NCBI GenBank assembly: GCA_963850195.1
Contig: CAWKKD010000001.1
Location: forward strand, 323,743-387,742
Length of the DNA: 64,000 bases
Reading direction: 5' to 3'
Source: Actinoallomurus sp963850195
GTDB taxonomy: Bacteria > Actinomycetota > Actinomycetes > Streptosporangiales > Streptosporangiaceae
The first letter of the stretch is position 1. Every line of letters begins with the position of its first letter. Positions 24,727 to 32,981 of this stretch are shown piece by piece. The translations under genes and the position numbers were made by a program. The notes under the pieces were generated by a model. It had not been told where the DNA came from and searched no databases. It saw only the letters and a program-made list of their open reading frames with translations.

Positions 24727-25128
24727 TCAGCCGATCGGCGTTCCCTGGGCCGAGACCAGGCGCCATCCGGCGGCGCCGTCTTGCGTGAAGACGTGGGTGT
24801 AGCGGCTGCCGGTCGTGACGTCGGTGCCGTCCGGGCCGGTGAAGCTCATGCTCGTACGGCCGACGACGATGCCGACGTCCCCGAAGCGACGCACGATGGC
24901 TTCCGCATGATGGGGCTGGATCGCGGGAAACCGCAGGCCGCCCGAGGTGATCGCTTCGAGTAGGTCCGCCCTGGTGACGGTCGATCCGTCGTTGACGGCG
25001 ACCAGGACGAAGTCCTCCGCCAGCAACTTCTCCAGCCGGGCCGCGTCCGCGGCGACCAGGTCATCGAAGAAACGCTGGTCCCGTTCCAGGAGAGCATCAC
25101 GGTCTTCCGCGTGGGTCACGATGGTCAT
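24727..25128 (-). CDS. NTF2-like (SnoaL/DUF4440) protein
   Basis: A 133-residue alpha+beta-barrel protein: N-terminal helices (DALLERDQRFFDDLVAADAA), then the strand-rich segment EDFVLVAVNDGSTVTRADLL and the closing SRYTHVFTQDGAAGWRLVSA. This is the usual layout of DUF4440 nuclear-transport-factor-2-like proteins, which include polyketide cyclases, isomerases and many of unknown role. There is no catalytic signature to choose among them. It lies downstream of, and on the same strand as, the GntR gene, with 84 bp between them, so co-transcription is possible. Confidence 0.75.
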   Translation of the reverse strand: MTIVTHAEDRDALLERDQRFFDDLVAADAARLEKLLAEDFVLVAVNDGSTVTRADLLEAITSGGLRFPAIQPHHAEAIVRRFGDVGIVVGRTSMSFTGPDGTDVTTGSRYTHVFTQDGAAGWRLVSAQGTPIG

Positions 25129-25212
25129 ACGGTGGTCCGTTTCTGTTAGTGGGGGCCGTCGGGAACGACCCCGGCACCAACAGCGCTGGACAAGGCTCTG
25201 ACCTTCCCGATC

Positions 25213-25875
25213 TCAGCGCCCGGACGTGTGGGACGCCGCTTCGGCGGCGGCCGTGTCCGCGGCCCCGGCCCGGATCGCGTCGAGCAGCAGGGCGTGGTCC
25301 ATGTACTCGCCGGCAGGCAGCTCGGCGCTGAAGTGGTCGCGCAGCGAGTCCCGGATCACCGCTCCGAGGTCGGCGTACAGCTCGGCCAGGACCTCGTTGC
25401 GGGAGGCGGCGACGACCGCCAGGTGGAAGGCGGCGTCCGCGTCCACGAAGGCATCGCGGTCTCCGGACGCCCACGCCTCCTCGCGTCGCGCCAGCAGCGC
25501 GTCCAGCCGGCGCAGGTCCTCCTCAGTACGCCGGCCGGCGGCCAGCCCTGCGGCCGTCGCCTCAAGGGCGCCGCGCAGCTCGATCACGTCACTCTGGTCG
25601 GCGGTGGCGAAGCGGCGTTGCATCACCCCGGCCAGCTCGCTGGTCGCCACGACGTACGTGCCCGACCCCTGACGGATGTCCAGTAGCCCGTTGTGCGCGA
25701 GCGCCCGTACCGCCTCTCGTACGGTGTTGCGGGCCACCTCGAGCCGCTGAACCAGCTCCGGCTCGGTCGGGATGCGCGAGCCCACCGGCCACGCACCGGA
25801 CGTGATCTGGTGGCGGAGCTGGGCCACCACACGGTCGAACAGCCCTGACGGGCGCGGGACTGGACCAAGATTCAT
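25213..25875 (-). CDS. GntR/FadR-subfamily transcriptional regulator
   Basis: A 220-residue regulator. The N-terminal winged helix (residues 10-75) has IPTEPELVQRLEVARNTVRE and GLLDIRQGSGTYV. The C-terminal FCD ligand domain has DAAFHLAVVAASRNEVLAEL and a late DHALLLDAIRAG histidine. ATG 25875 is used; the frame to 25944 would include the operator region. It is divergent from the MFS gene starting at 25926, with 50 bp between, and the standard inference is that it represses that gene and itself. The FCD C-terminus ends soon after the last helix, a normal length. Confidence 0.88.
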   Translation of the reverse strand: MNLGPVPRPSGLFDRVVAQLRHQITSGAWPVGSRIPTEPELVQRLEVARNTVREAVRALAHNGLLDIRQGSGTYVVATSELAGVMQRRFATADQSDVIELRGALEATAAGLAAGRRTEEDLRRLDALLARREEAWASGDRDAFVDADAAFHLAVVAASRNEVLAELYADLGAVIRDSLRDHFSAELPAGEYMDHALLLDAIRAGAADTAAAEAASHTSGR

Positions 25876-25897
25876 CCTATGATTATACGATCGGATG
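25873..25897. promoter_or_regulatory. Candidate GntR operator between divergent genes
   Basis: An AT-rich patch in a GC-rich region, TATGATTATACGATC, is flanked by the inverted arms CATCC (25873-25877) and GGATG (25893-25897). It covers the start of the regulator gene and lies just upstream of the MFS start. Location fits autoregulation; no binding consensus was tested. Confidence 0.4.
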
Positions 25898-25925
25898 AGG
25901 AGCCGGCGTTCGAGGAGAACCCCCC

Positions 25926-27107
25926 GTGGTGAACAAGGAAGCAACGTCGGTCTGGCCCCGGCGCCTCGCGCTCGCCGGACTGGTGCTGGCCGCGGTCAAC
26001 CTGCGGCCCGCGGTCACCAGCCTCGGCCCCGTACTCGAGGAGGTACGTGCCGACCTCGGCATGAGCGCCACCGCCGCCGGGCTGCTCACGTCGGTACCGG
26101 CCGTCTGCTTCGCGCTGGTCGGCTTCGCCGCTCCCCGTCTCGCCCGCCGGTACGGGCCCGAAGGCGTCATCGCGATCGGCACGGCGGCACTCGTGGCCGG
26201 CCTGGCGCTCCGGTCGTTCGCCGCGACCACCACGGTGTTCGTCGCGCTGAGCGCCCTCGCGCTCGCCGGGATCGCGGTGCTGAACGTTCTGCTGCCGGTC
26301 GTGGTCAAGCAGCGCTTCCCGCAGCGCATCGGCGCGATGACCGGCCTGTACTCCATGGCCCTCAACCTGGGCGCCTCGTCCGCCGCGGCCGTCACGGTTC
26401 CGCTGGCCGGGAGGTTCGGTGGCGACTGGCGGGTCGGCCTCGGAGCCTGGGCGATCCTCGCGGCCGTCGCGGTGCCGCCCTGGCTCGTGCTCGCCACCCG
26501 ATCCACCGGCCGAGCGCCGGGCATCGCCGCGGCCGACGTACGGATGACCCGCAGCGCGACCGCCTGGGCGCTCGCCGTCTACTTCGGCCTGCAGGCCACC
26601 GCCGCGTACGTCATCATCGGCTGGCTGCCGCAGATCTTCCGCGACGCGGGACTGTCCGCCGAAACCGCAGGTCTGCTGTTCGCCGTCACCTCGGTTCTGG
26701 GCGTTCCGCTCTCCTTCGTCCTGTCCGCCGTCGCCGGGCGGCTACGCCACCAGAGCGGCGTCGCCCTCGCGATCGGAGCCTTCGGCCTCGCCGGGTACGC
26801 CGGTCTGTGGGCGGACCCGGCCGCCGCGCCCTGGCTCTGGGCCGTCCTGCTCGGCGTCGCCAACTGCTCCTTCCCGCTGGCCCTCACGATGATCGGCATG
26901 CGAGGCCGCGACAGCGCGACCGTGATCCGCCTGTCCGCCTTCGCCCAGAGCGCCGGCTACCTGCTGTCGATCCCCGGCCCCATCGTGGTCGGAGCCCTCT
27001 ACCAGCAGGACGGCGACTGGCGGGCACCCCTCGTCTTCATGGCGGCGCTCATGGTGCCGCAACTCATCGCCGGCCTCCTCGCCGGACGCAACCGCCAGAT
27101 CGGCTGA
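25926..27107 (+). CDS. MFS transporter, CynX/NimT-like
   Basis: A 393-residue major-facilitator protein with twelve predicted helices. The opening LVLAAVNLRPAVTSLGPVLE (charge-poor first helix containing NLRPAVTSLGP) is diagnostic for the cyanate/nitroimidazole CynX/NimT branch. LPVVVKQRFPQRIGAMTGLY in helix 4 is also typical. The substrate is unknown in most actinobacteria. GTG 25926 and GTG 25929 are both possible starts. It is divergent from the GntR regulator, and its stop lies three bases from the end of the convergent synthetase gene, with no terminator visible between them. Confidence 0.85.
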   Translation: MVNKEATSVWPRRLALAGLVLAAVNLRPAVTSLGPVLEEVRADLGMSATAAGLLTSVPAVCFALVGFAAPRLARRYGPEGVIAIGTAALVAGLALRSFAATTTVFVALSALALAGIAVLNVLLPVVVKQRFPQRIGAMTGLYSMALNLGASSAAAVTVPLAGRFGGDWRVGLGAWAILAAVAVPPWLVLATRSTGRAPGIAAADVRMTRSATAWALAVYFGLQATAAYVIIGWLPQIFRDAGLSAETAGLLFAVTSVLGVPLSFVLSAVAGRLRHQSGVALAIGAFGLAGYAGLWADPAAAPWLWAVLLGVANCSFPLALTMIGMRGRDSATVIRLSAFAQSAGYLLSIPGPIVVGALYQQDGDWRAPLVFMAALMVPQLIAGLLAGRNRQIG

Positions 27108-27110
27108 GTC

Positions 27111-30100
27111 TCACAGCGCACCCTGTACGCGAGTGTCCGGGGCTTCGGACGGTACGCGTTCGGCCGTGCTGCCGGTCTCCTCCAGGTACTCCGCCATCGC
27201 GCGTACCGTCGGCCGCTGGTAGAAGCGCGTCAGTGGATAGTCGACGCCGAACCTCTCCCGTACGTCGTTGATCAGGTTGATGGCGTTGATCGAATGCCCG
27301 CCGAACGCGAAGAAGGACGTGTCGAGGTCGATGGCCTCCGTGGGGAGCGCGAAGACCTCGGACCACAGCTCGCGGAGCCGGTGCACGGCCTCGGTGTCGG
27401 ACGGGCACCCGTACGCTCCCGCCGCCGTCACGAATGGTGTCTCCGGCAACGCGCCGCGGTCCAGCTTCCCGTGGCCGTTGAGCGGAAGCGTGTCGAGCAG
27501 CGCCCAGTTGCGTGGCACCAGGTACTCCGGCAGCCGGTCGGCCAGCGCGCTCGCGAACCGTTCGACCATGGCCTGCCGCCCTGACCCGGCCGGTACGGAG
27601 TCGGCCGGAACGACGAAGGCGGCGAGATACGCCTCGCCCTTCGTGGTCCGCCGCGACACGACCGCCGCCTCGCGCACCCCGTTGATCCGGGCGAGGTGGT
27701 GGGCGGCCTCCTCGGGTTCGACCCGGAAACCACGGATCTTCACCTGGTCATCGGCGCGTCCGTGGAACTCCAGCTCTCCCTCGTCGTTCCACCGCACCAG
27801 GTCGCCGGTACGGAACAGCCGATCCACCTCACCATCGATGGTGACGAAGCGTGCGGCGGTCTGCCCCGGCAGGTGCCGGTAGCCCGCGGCGACGCCGGCA
27901 CCGCCGACGTACAGCTCGCCGATGGTGTCGGCCGGGACCGGGCGTCCCGTCTCGTCGAGGATGCGCAGCCGCGCGTTGTCGATCGGCCGGCCGAGTGGGA
28001 TGGGGGCGTCGCCGTCCTGCGGCGCCACGGCCGCCGAGGCGCACAGCACGGTGACCTCTGAGGGCCCGTAGATGTTGACCAGCTCGTACGGGGTTCCGTG
28101 CCGTGGCCGGGTCCGCAGCGCGTCGCCGCCGACGGCCAGGTGGCGCAGCGTGGTCCGGCCCGTGTCCACGGCGAGGACCGCCTCACCGAGCGAGGTCGGC
28201 AGGAACGAGAAGGTCACGCCCGTGGCCGAGTACCAGCCGGCCAGCGCCGCGGGATCCAGCCGGGTCCGCTCGTCGGCGATGGCGAGCGATGCTCCGGCGG
28301 TCAGCGCGGGCCAGATCTCAAGCACCGAGCCGTCGAAGCTCTGGGTGCAGACCACGGCACCGCGATCGTCGGCGGTGAACCCGAATCGCCGATGATGCCA
28401 CTGGCACAGGTTGACCACATTGCGGTGCGTGACCGCGATCCCCTTCGGCCGGCCGGTGCTTCCCGAGGTGTGCACGACGTAGCAGAGGGCGTCCGGGTCG
28501 CCCGCCTCCGGCGTGGCCGCCCGGCCCGGCTGCCCCGGTACGTCGCCGACCGTGAGAACCGGCACGCCGGGCGGGAGGTCCGGTGCGGGCTCGGCGCCCC
28601 GGATCAGCCCGTCCGCGCCGCACTCGGTGAGCACGCTGGTCGCCCTGGCCGAGCCCAGGCCCGGATCCAGCGGCAGGTACCCGTATCCCGCCCGTAGCGT
28701 GGCGAGCATCGCCACGATGAGTTCGGGTGAGCGCGGTATCCACAGGGCCAGCAGAGCGTCCGGAGGGGGATCGCCGACCCGTTCCCTGATCATGGCCGAG
28801 AGACGGCCGGCCCGTTCGTCCAGCTCCGCGTAGGTCAGGACCGTGTCACCGTGAATGACCGCCGGCCGGTCCGGTGCCTCGGCGGTCCGGCGCGCGACGA
28901 GTTCGTGGACGGTGACCTTCTCCACCGGGACGGCCGGCCCGTCCTGCCATTCCGGCGGCACATCGTCCACGTCAGCCGCCGCGAGCAGCGACAACGGTGT
29001 GTCCGGCGCCTCCACGGCGCGGTCCAGGATCTCGCGGAAGCGCCGGAGGAAACCCTCGGCGGTGGCCGCGTCGAACAGGTCACCGCTGTACTCCAGCTGG
29101 CAGCGGATGCCCTCGGGCCGGTCGATGAAGGCCATGGTCAGGTCGGTGACCGCCCGGTCCGGGCCCACATCGAGGACGGTGGCACGTACGCCCGGCAGCT
29201 CCAGGCGGATCGGCTCGCCCTTCTCGAACTCCGCGAACGCCTGGAACACCGGGGTCCGGTCGATCCTCGGCGGCGGCGCGACCGCCCGTACGACGGCCTC
29301 GAAGGGAACGTCGGCGTGGTCGTAGGCGTCCAGCGCGGCGCCTCGTATCCGGTCGAGGAGCGTGCCGAAGTCCGGGTCGCCGGAGAGGTCGAGCCGCAGC
29401 GCGATCGTGTTCAGGAAGAATCCGACGACGTCCTCCGCCCCGCGCGGCCGGGCGTCCACGGGTGTGCCGATGATGACGTCGTCCTGTCCCGTGACCGCGT
29501 GCAGCATGGCCGCGTAGCCGGCGAGCAGCGTCATGAAGAGCGTGCACCGACGCTCGCGGCCGAGCGCCCGCAGCCGGTCCGACAGCGCGGCGTCGAGGGT
29601 GTGGAAGATCCCGTGCCCCTCGAAGGTCATCTCTTCGGGGCGCGGCCGGTCGTGCGGCGCCTCGAGCGAGGGGAGCTCTCCGGCCAGCACCTCGCGCCAG
29701 TAGGCGAGGCCCTCGTGCACCCCGTCCGTCTCGTCGCCGCTCGCGGCGAGTTCGGGGTAGGTGCGGGTGAGGCCGGGAAGCCGCGGCGTGGTGCCGGTCC
29801 GCTCCGCCTGGTAGAGGACCGACAGGTCCCGCGCGATGACCGCGGCGGACGTGGCGTCCACCACGATGTGGTGGAAGGCCAGCACCAGCACGTGGCGCGC
29901 CGCGTCGAGCCGTACCAGGCGTGAGACGAACGGCGGGACCTTCTCCAGGTCGAAGCGGTGGCGGCTCTGCTCCGCCATGACCTCCCGGATCGCCTCGGCC
30001 TCGTCGGCCGCGCCCGTACGGTCCAGTACGGCGAAGTCCGCCGGTGCCTCAGGGAGCGTGAACTGACGTGGCTCGCCCCGTACCTCGCGGAAGACCGTGC

Positions 30101-32981
30101 GCAGTTGCCCGTGCCGCGCCACGAGCCGTTCCAACCCCGCCTGGAGGGCCCGCGTGTCGATCGGCCCATCGAGCCGGATCGCCTGGATCTCGTTGTAGGC
30201 GTGTCGCCCGGGAAAGGTGCGCTCGAAGGTCCAAAGGCCCCGTTGGCCCGCCGACAGGGGGCTGCCTCCGGCGTCCGGCCCCAGCGTCACCGTCTGCCGG
30301 TCGTCGTCGCCGCTCTCCTGGTAGCGCCGGCGAAGCGTGTCGAGATGGTCCAGGCCGGTACGGAGCGCGTCCGGCGCCACACCGAAGTCGACCAGCGAGA
30401 CGATCTCGTCGGCGCCCGCGGCACGCACCGCGTCCACGGTGATCCACGCCTTCTCGACCGAGCCGATCAGTGCCCGGTCGTCGCAGTAGCGCCGGTACGC
30501 GCGGCGGAAGAGGACATCGAGGTCGTCCTCGCTGAGCGCGGCCAGGTCGACGTTGTAGCCGAGGCTGTTGGTGAACGACCCGAAGATCGACAGGGACGAT
30601 CGCATGTAGCGGCAGAGCGGTTCGTACGCCTCGGCCTTCGCGCGGCCGTCGTCGGCCCCGAGGAAGGTGTGGAGCATGACCGCCACCCGGCCGGCGTCCG
30701 GATCGAGCCCGTGCTCCTCGCGCGTCCGGCGGTACAGCGCGATGTTCTCGCTGAGCTCTTCGAGGCTCTGCGACATCAGGTTGGTGATGATGCCCAGGTC
30801 ATGCCGGGCGGCCAGCACGTACGACGCGGGGTTGGAGACCACCGCCGTGAACATCGGCGGCGATTCCTGTACCGGCCGGGGGAACAGGTGCACCTCCCGC
30901 TCGCCGTCACCGGTGAGCCGCCGGAGCCCTTCGCCCCGCCACAGCGATCGAACCTGTGCGAGCTGCTCGTACATCACGTCCTTGTGCCGGCCGTACCGGT
31001 CGGGGAAGAAGACGAAGTCGTTCGCGTGCCAGCCGCTGGCGTACCCGATCCCGACCCGCCCGCCGGAGAGGTTGTCGACCATCGACCACTCCTCCGCCAC
31101 CCGGATCGGGTCGTGGAGGGGGAGGACGACGGACCCGGCGTTCAGCCTGATCCTGCTGGTCTCGCGGGCGAGGGCCGAGGCGAGGACGGCCGGGTTGGGG
31201 AACAGGCCGCCGAAGGAGTGGAAGTGCCGCTCGGGCATCCAGAGGGCGTGGAAACCGTGCTCGTCGGCGAACCGCGCCGTCCGCATGAGCTCGTCATACC
31301 TGCCGTCGGCGTGCGACTCCTCCTGGGGATAGTCGCCGAAGAAATAGATGCTGAAGTCGGGGACGCGATGCTCGAACCGCATCGCGGATTCTTCGGCCGT
31401 GGTGGCCGTGGTGGCCGGGGTGGGCGCCGCGACGGGCCGCGGCACGGGGCGCGTGTCCGGGAAGAAGCCCGCACGGCGCAGCTCGCGCAGTGACCCCTGC
31501 ACCGCGTCGACGATGTACGCGAGATCGTCGTCGGAGTGTTCGGTGGACAGGAAGAAGTTGCGCCACTCCCAGACGTGCACGCCGCGCAGCATGAGGTGGT
31601 GGTACAGCAACTCCAGGTCGGCGCGGTGCTCGAACCGGAACATCGAACCGAAGTGGCGCATGCGGAGAGGGAAGTCCTCTTCCTCGAAGAAGGTGTTGAG
31701 CGTGGTGGCGAGCCCGTCGGTGCGGGCGTTCAGCCGCTCCTGCAGTCCGGGGCCCTGCTCCTTCAGGAACGTCAGGACCGCCTTGGCCGCGACCATCGAC
31801 ACCGGATGCTGGAGGTATGTACCGCCGAAGAACGTGGTGTCGGCGGGCGGGAAGCTGTCGTCGCCGTACTGCCAGTACCCGCCGTCGACGCCGTCCATGA
31901 TCGCGGAGCTGCCGGCGATCGCGCCGATCGGGAACCCTCCGCCGAGCACCTTGCCGTAGGTCGCGAGGTCGGGCACGACGCCGAAGAGCTCCTGCGCGCC
32001 GCGCAACGCCGGGCGGAAGCCGGTCAGCATCTCATCGAACATCAACACGATGCCGTGCCGGTGGGTGACCTGGCGCAGCTCCCGTACGAATTCCACGGGG
32101 CGCAACGCGGGGTTGCGGCTCTGCACGGGTTCGACGATGACCGCGGCGATCGCGTCGGCGTGCCGCTCGATGGTCTCCAGGCTCGACGGGTCGCCGTAGT
32201 CCAGGACCAGGAGGTCGGCGACCGCGCTCGGGGGGATGCCGCTCGACACGGGGACGGTGCGGCGGTCGGGTCCGGAGCCGGACGAGCGGCCGAGCACGTT
32301 GTCCGCGTGGCCGTGGTACGAACCGTGGAATACCACGATCTTGTGCCGGCCGGTGGCGGCGCGCGCCAGCCGGATCGCCGCCGCGTTGGCCTCCGTACCG
32401 GAGTTGGCGAAGGCGATGCGCTCCATGCCCGTCAGCTCGGCCAGGAGTTCCGCGGTCTCACCGGTCTCGACGGCACGCGGGCCGAGCTGGATGCCACGCG
32501 ACAGGTGGGCCTGCACGGCGGACGTCACGAACTCCGGTTCGTGGCCGAAAAGAAGGACACCGAACCCCATCGTGATGTCCACGTAGCGGTTGCCGTCGAC
32601 GTCCTCCAGCCACGAGCCGCGCGCACCGCGCCCGGCGATCGGGTAGAGCATCTCCTTCGTGCCGCCGCGGAAGCCGACGACCGCGCGGCTGTCGGCGAGC
32701 ACCCGGCGCGTACGCTGCGCGAGCTCCTTCGAGGTGCGCGTCCTGGCGGTGTACCGCCGGACCAGGTCGGCCAGGTGCGCCTGCTGCGAGCCCGCGGAGT
32801 CCTCGCCGACCATTCCCGACGAGCGTGAGACCGTGACGCGCGGGCCGTGCACCCGCGCCCGCTCCTCCTCGGGCCGCTCCGTCTCGGCGTCTCCGAGCCG
32901 TCCCGCGATGCGTCCCGACAGCTCGGTCATCGCGGCCAGATCCCGCTGGATCTCCGCGTCCAGCTCGTTCATCCCGGTCAT
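27111..32981 (-). CDS. Hybrid synthetase: aminotransferase-luciferase-like monooxygenase-C-A-PCP
   Basis: A 1,956-residue multienzyme. Domains: N-terminal helical docking segment (1-50); class III PLP aminotransferase of the GSA type (about 60-505, Lys344 in TYGKVLGGG); MupA/Atu3671-type FMN luciferase-like monooxygenase (about 532-887, YASGWHANDFVFFPDRYG); condensation domain (about 905-1330, HHIVVD at 1037-1042); adenylation domain (about 1365-1845, HTSGSTGRPKG, NIYGPSEVT); PCP with Ser1897 in FFAFGGHSINAI. There is no thioesterase or reductase. By eye the A-pocket reads D-G-L-F-A-G-I-V-L, which I cannot match to a substrate. AMT aminates and MOX oxidises the chain passed from the upstream PKS. 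ATG 32981 has GGAGG five bases upstream and overlaps the PKS stop (ATGA). Confidence 0.92.
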   Translation of the reverse strand: MTGMNELDAEIQRDLAAMTELSGRIAGRLGDAETERPEEERARVHGPRVTVSRSSGMVGEDSAGSQQAHLADLVRRYTARTRTSKELAQRTRRVLADSRAVVGFRGGTKEMLYPIAGRGARGSWLEDVDGNRYVDITMGFGVLLFGHEPEFVTSAVQAHLSRGIQLGPRAVETGETAELLAELTGMERIAFANSGTEANAAAIRLARAATGRHKIVVFHGSYHGHADNVLGRSSGSGPDRRTVPVSSGIPPSAVADLLVLDYGDPSSLETIERHADAIAAVIVEPVQSRNPALRPVEFVRELRQVTHRHGIVLMFDEMLTGFRPALRGAQELFGVVPDLATYGKVLGGGFPIGAIAGSSAIMDGVDGGYWQYGDDSFPPADTTFFGGTYLQHPVSMVAAKAVLTFLKEQGPGLQERLNARTDGLATTLNTFFEEEDFPLRMRHFGSMFRFEHRADLELLYHHLMLRGVHVWEWRNFFLSTEHSDDDLAYIVDAVQGSLRELRRAGFFPDTRPVPRPVAAPTPATTATTAEESAMRFEHRVPDFSIYFFGDYPQEESHADGRYDELMRTARFADEHGFHALWMPERHFHSFGGLFPNPAVLASALARETSRIRLNAGSVVLPLHDPIRVAEEWSMVDNLSGGRVGIGYASGWHANDFVFFPDRYGRHKDVMYEQLAQVRSLWRGEGLRRLTGDGEREVHLFPRPVQESPPMFTAVVSNPASYVLAARHDLGIITNLMSQSLEELSENIALYRRTREEHGLDPDAGRVAVMLHTFLGADDGRAKAEAYEPLCRYMRSSLSIFGSFTNSLGYNVDLAALSEDDLDVLFRRAYRRYCDDRALIGSVEKAWITVDAVRAAGADEIVSLVDFGVAPDALRTGLDHLDTLRRRYQESGDDDRQTVTLGPDAGGSPLSAGQRGLWTFERTFPGRHAYNEIQAIRLDGPIDTRALQAGLERLVARHGQLRTVFREVRGEPRQFTLPEAPADFAVLDRTGAADEAEAIREVMAEQSRHRFDLEKVPPFVSRLVRLDAARHVLVLAFHHIVVDATSAAVIARDLSVLYQAERTGTTPRLPGLTRTYPELAASGDETDGVHEGLAYWREVLAGELPSLEAPHDRPRPEEMTFEGHGIFHTLDAALSDRLRALGRERRCTLFMTLLAGYAAMLHAVTGQDDVIIGTPVDARPRGAEDVVGFFLNTIALRLDLSGDPDFGTLLDRIRGAALDAYDHADVPFEAVVRAVAPPPRIDRTPVFQAFAEFEKGEPIRLELPGVRATVLDVGPDRAVTDLTMAFIDRPEGIRCQLEYSGDLFDAATAEGFLRRFREILDRAVEAPDTPLSLLAAADVDDVPPEWQDGPAVPVEKVTVHELVARRTAEAPDRPAVIHGDTVLTYAELDERAGRLSAMIRERVGDPPPDALLALWIPRSPELIVAMLATLRAGYGYLPLDPGLGSARATSVLTECGADGLIRGAEPAPDLPPGVPVLTVGDVPGQPGRAATPEAGDPDALCYVVHTSGSTGRPKGIAVTHRNVVNLCQWHHRRFGFTADDRGAVVCTQSFDGSVLEIWPALTAGASLAIADERTRLDPAALAGWYSATGVTFSFLPTSLGEAVLAVDTGRTTLRHLAVGGDALRTRPRHGTPYELVNIYGPSEVTVLCASAAVAPQDGDAPIPLGRPIDNARLRILDETGRPVPADTIGELYVGGAGVAAGYRHLPGQTAARFVTIDGEVDRLFRTGDLVRWNDEGELEFHGRADDQVKIRGFRVEPEEAAHHLARINGVREAAVVSRRTTKGEAYLAAFVVPADSVPAGSGRQAMVERFASALADRLPEYLVPRNWALLDTLPLNGHGKLDRGALPETPFVTAAGAYGCPSDTEAVHRLRELWSEVFALPTEAIDLDTSFFAFGGHSINAINLINDVRERFGVDYPLTRFYQRPTVRAMAEYLEETGSTAERVPSEAPDTRVQGAL

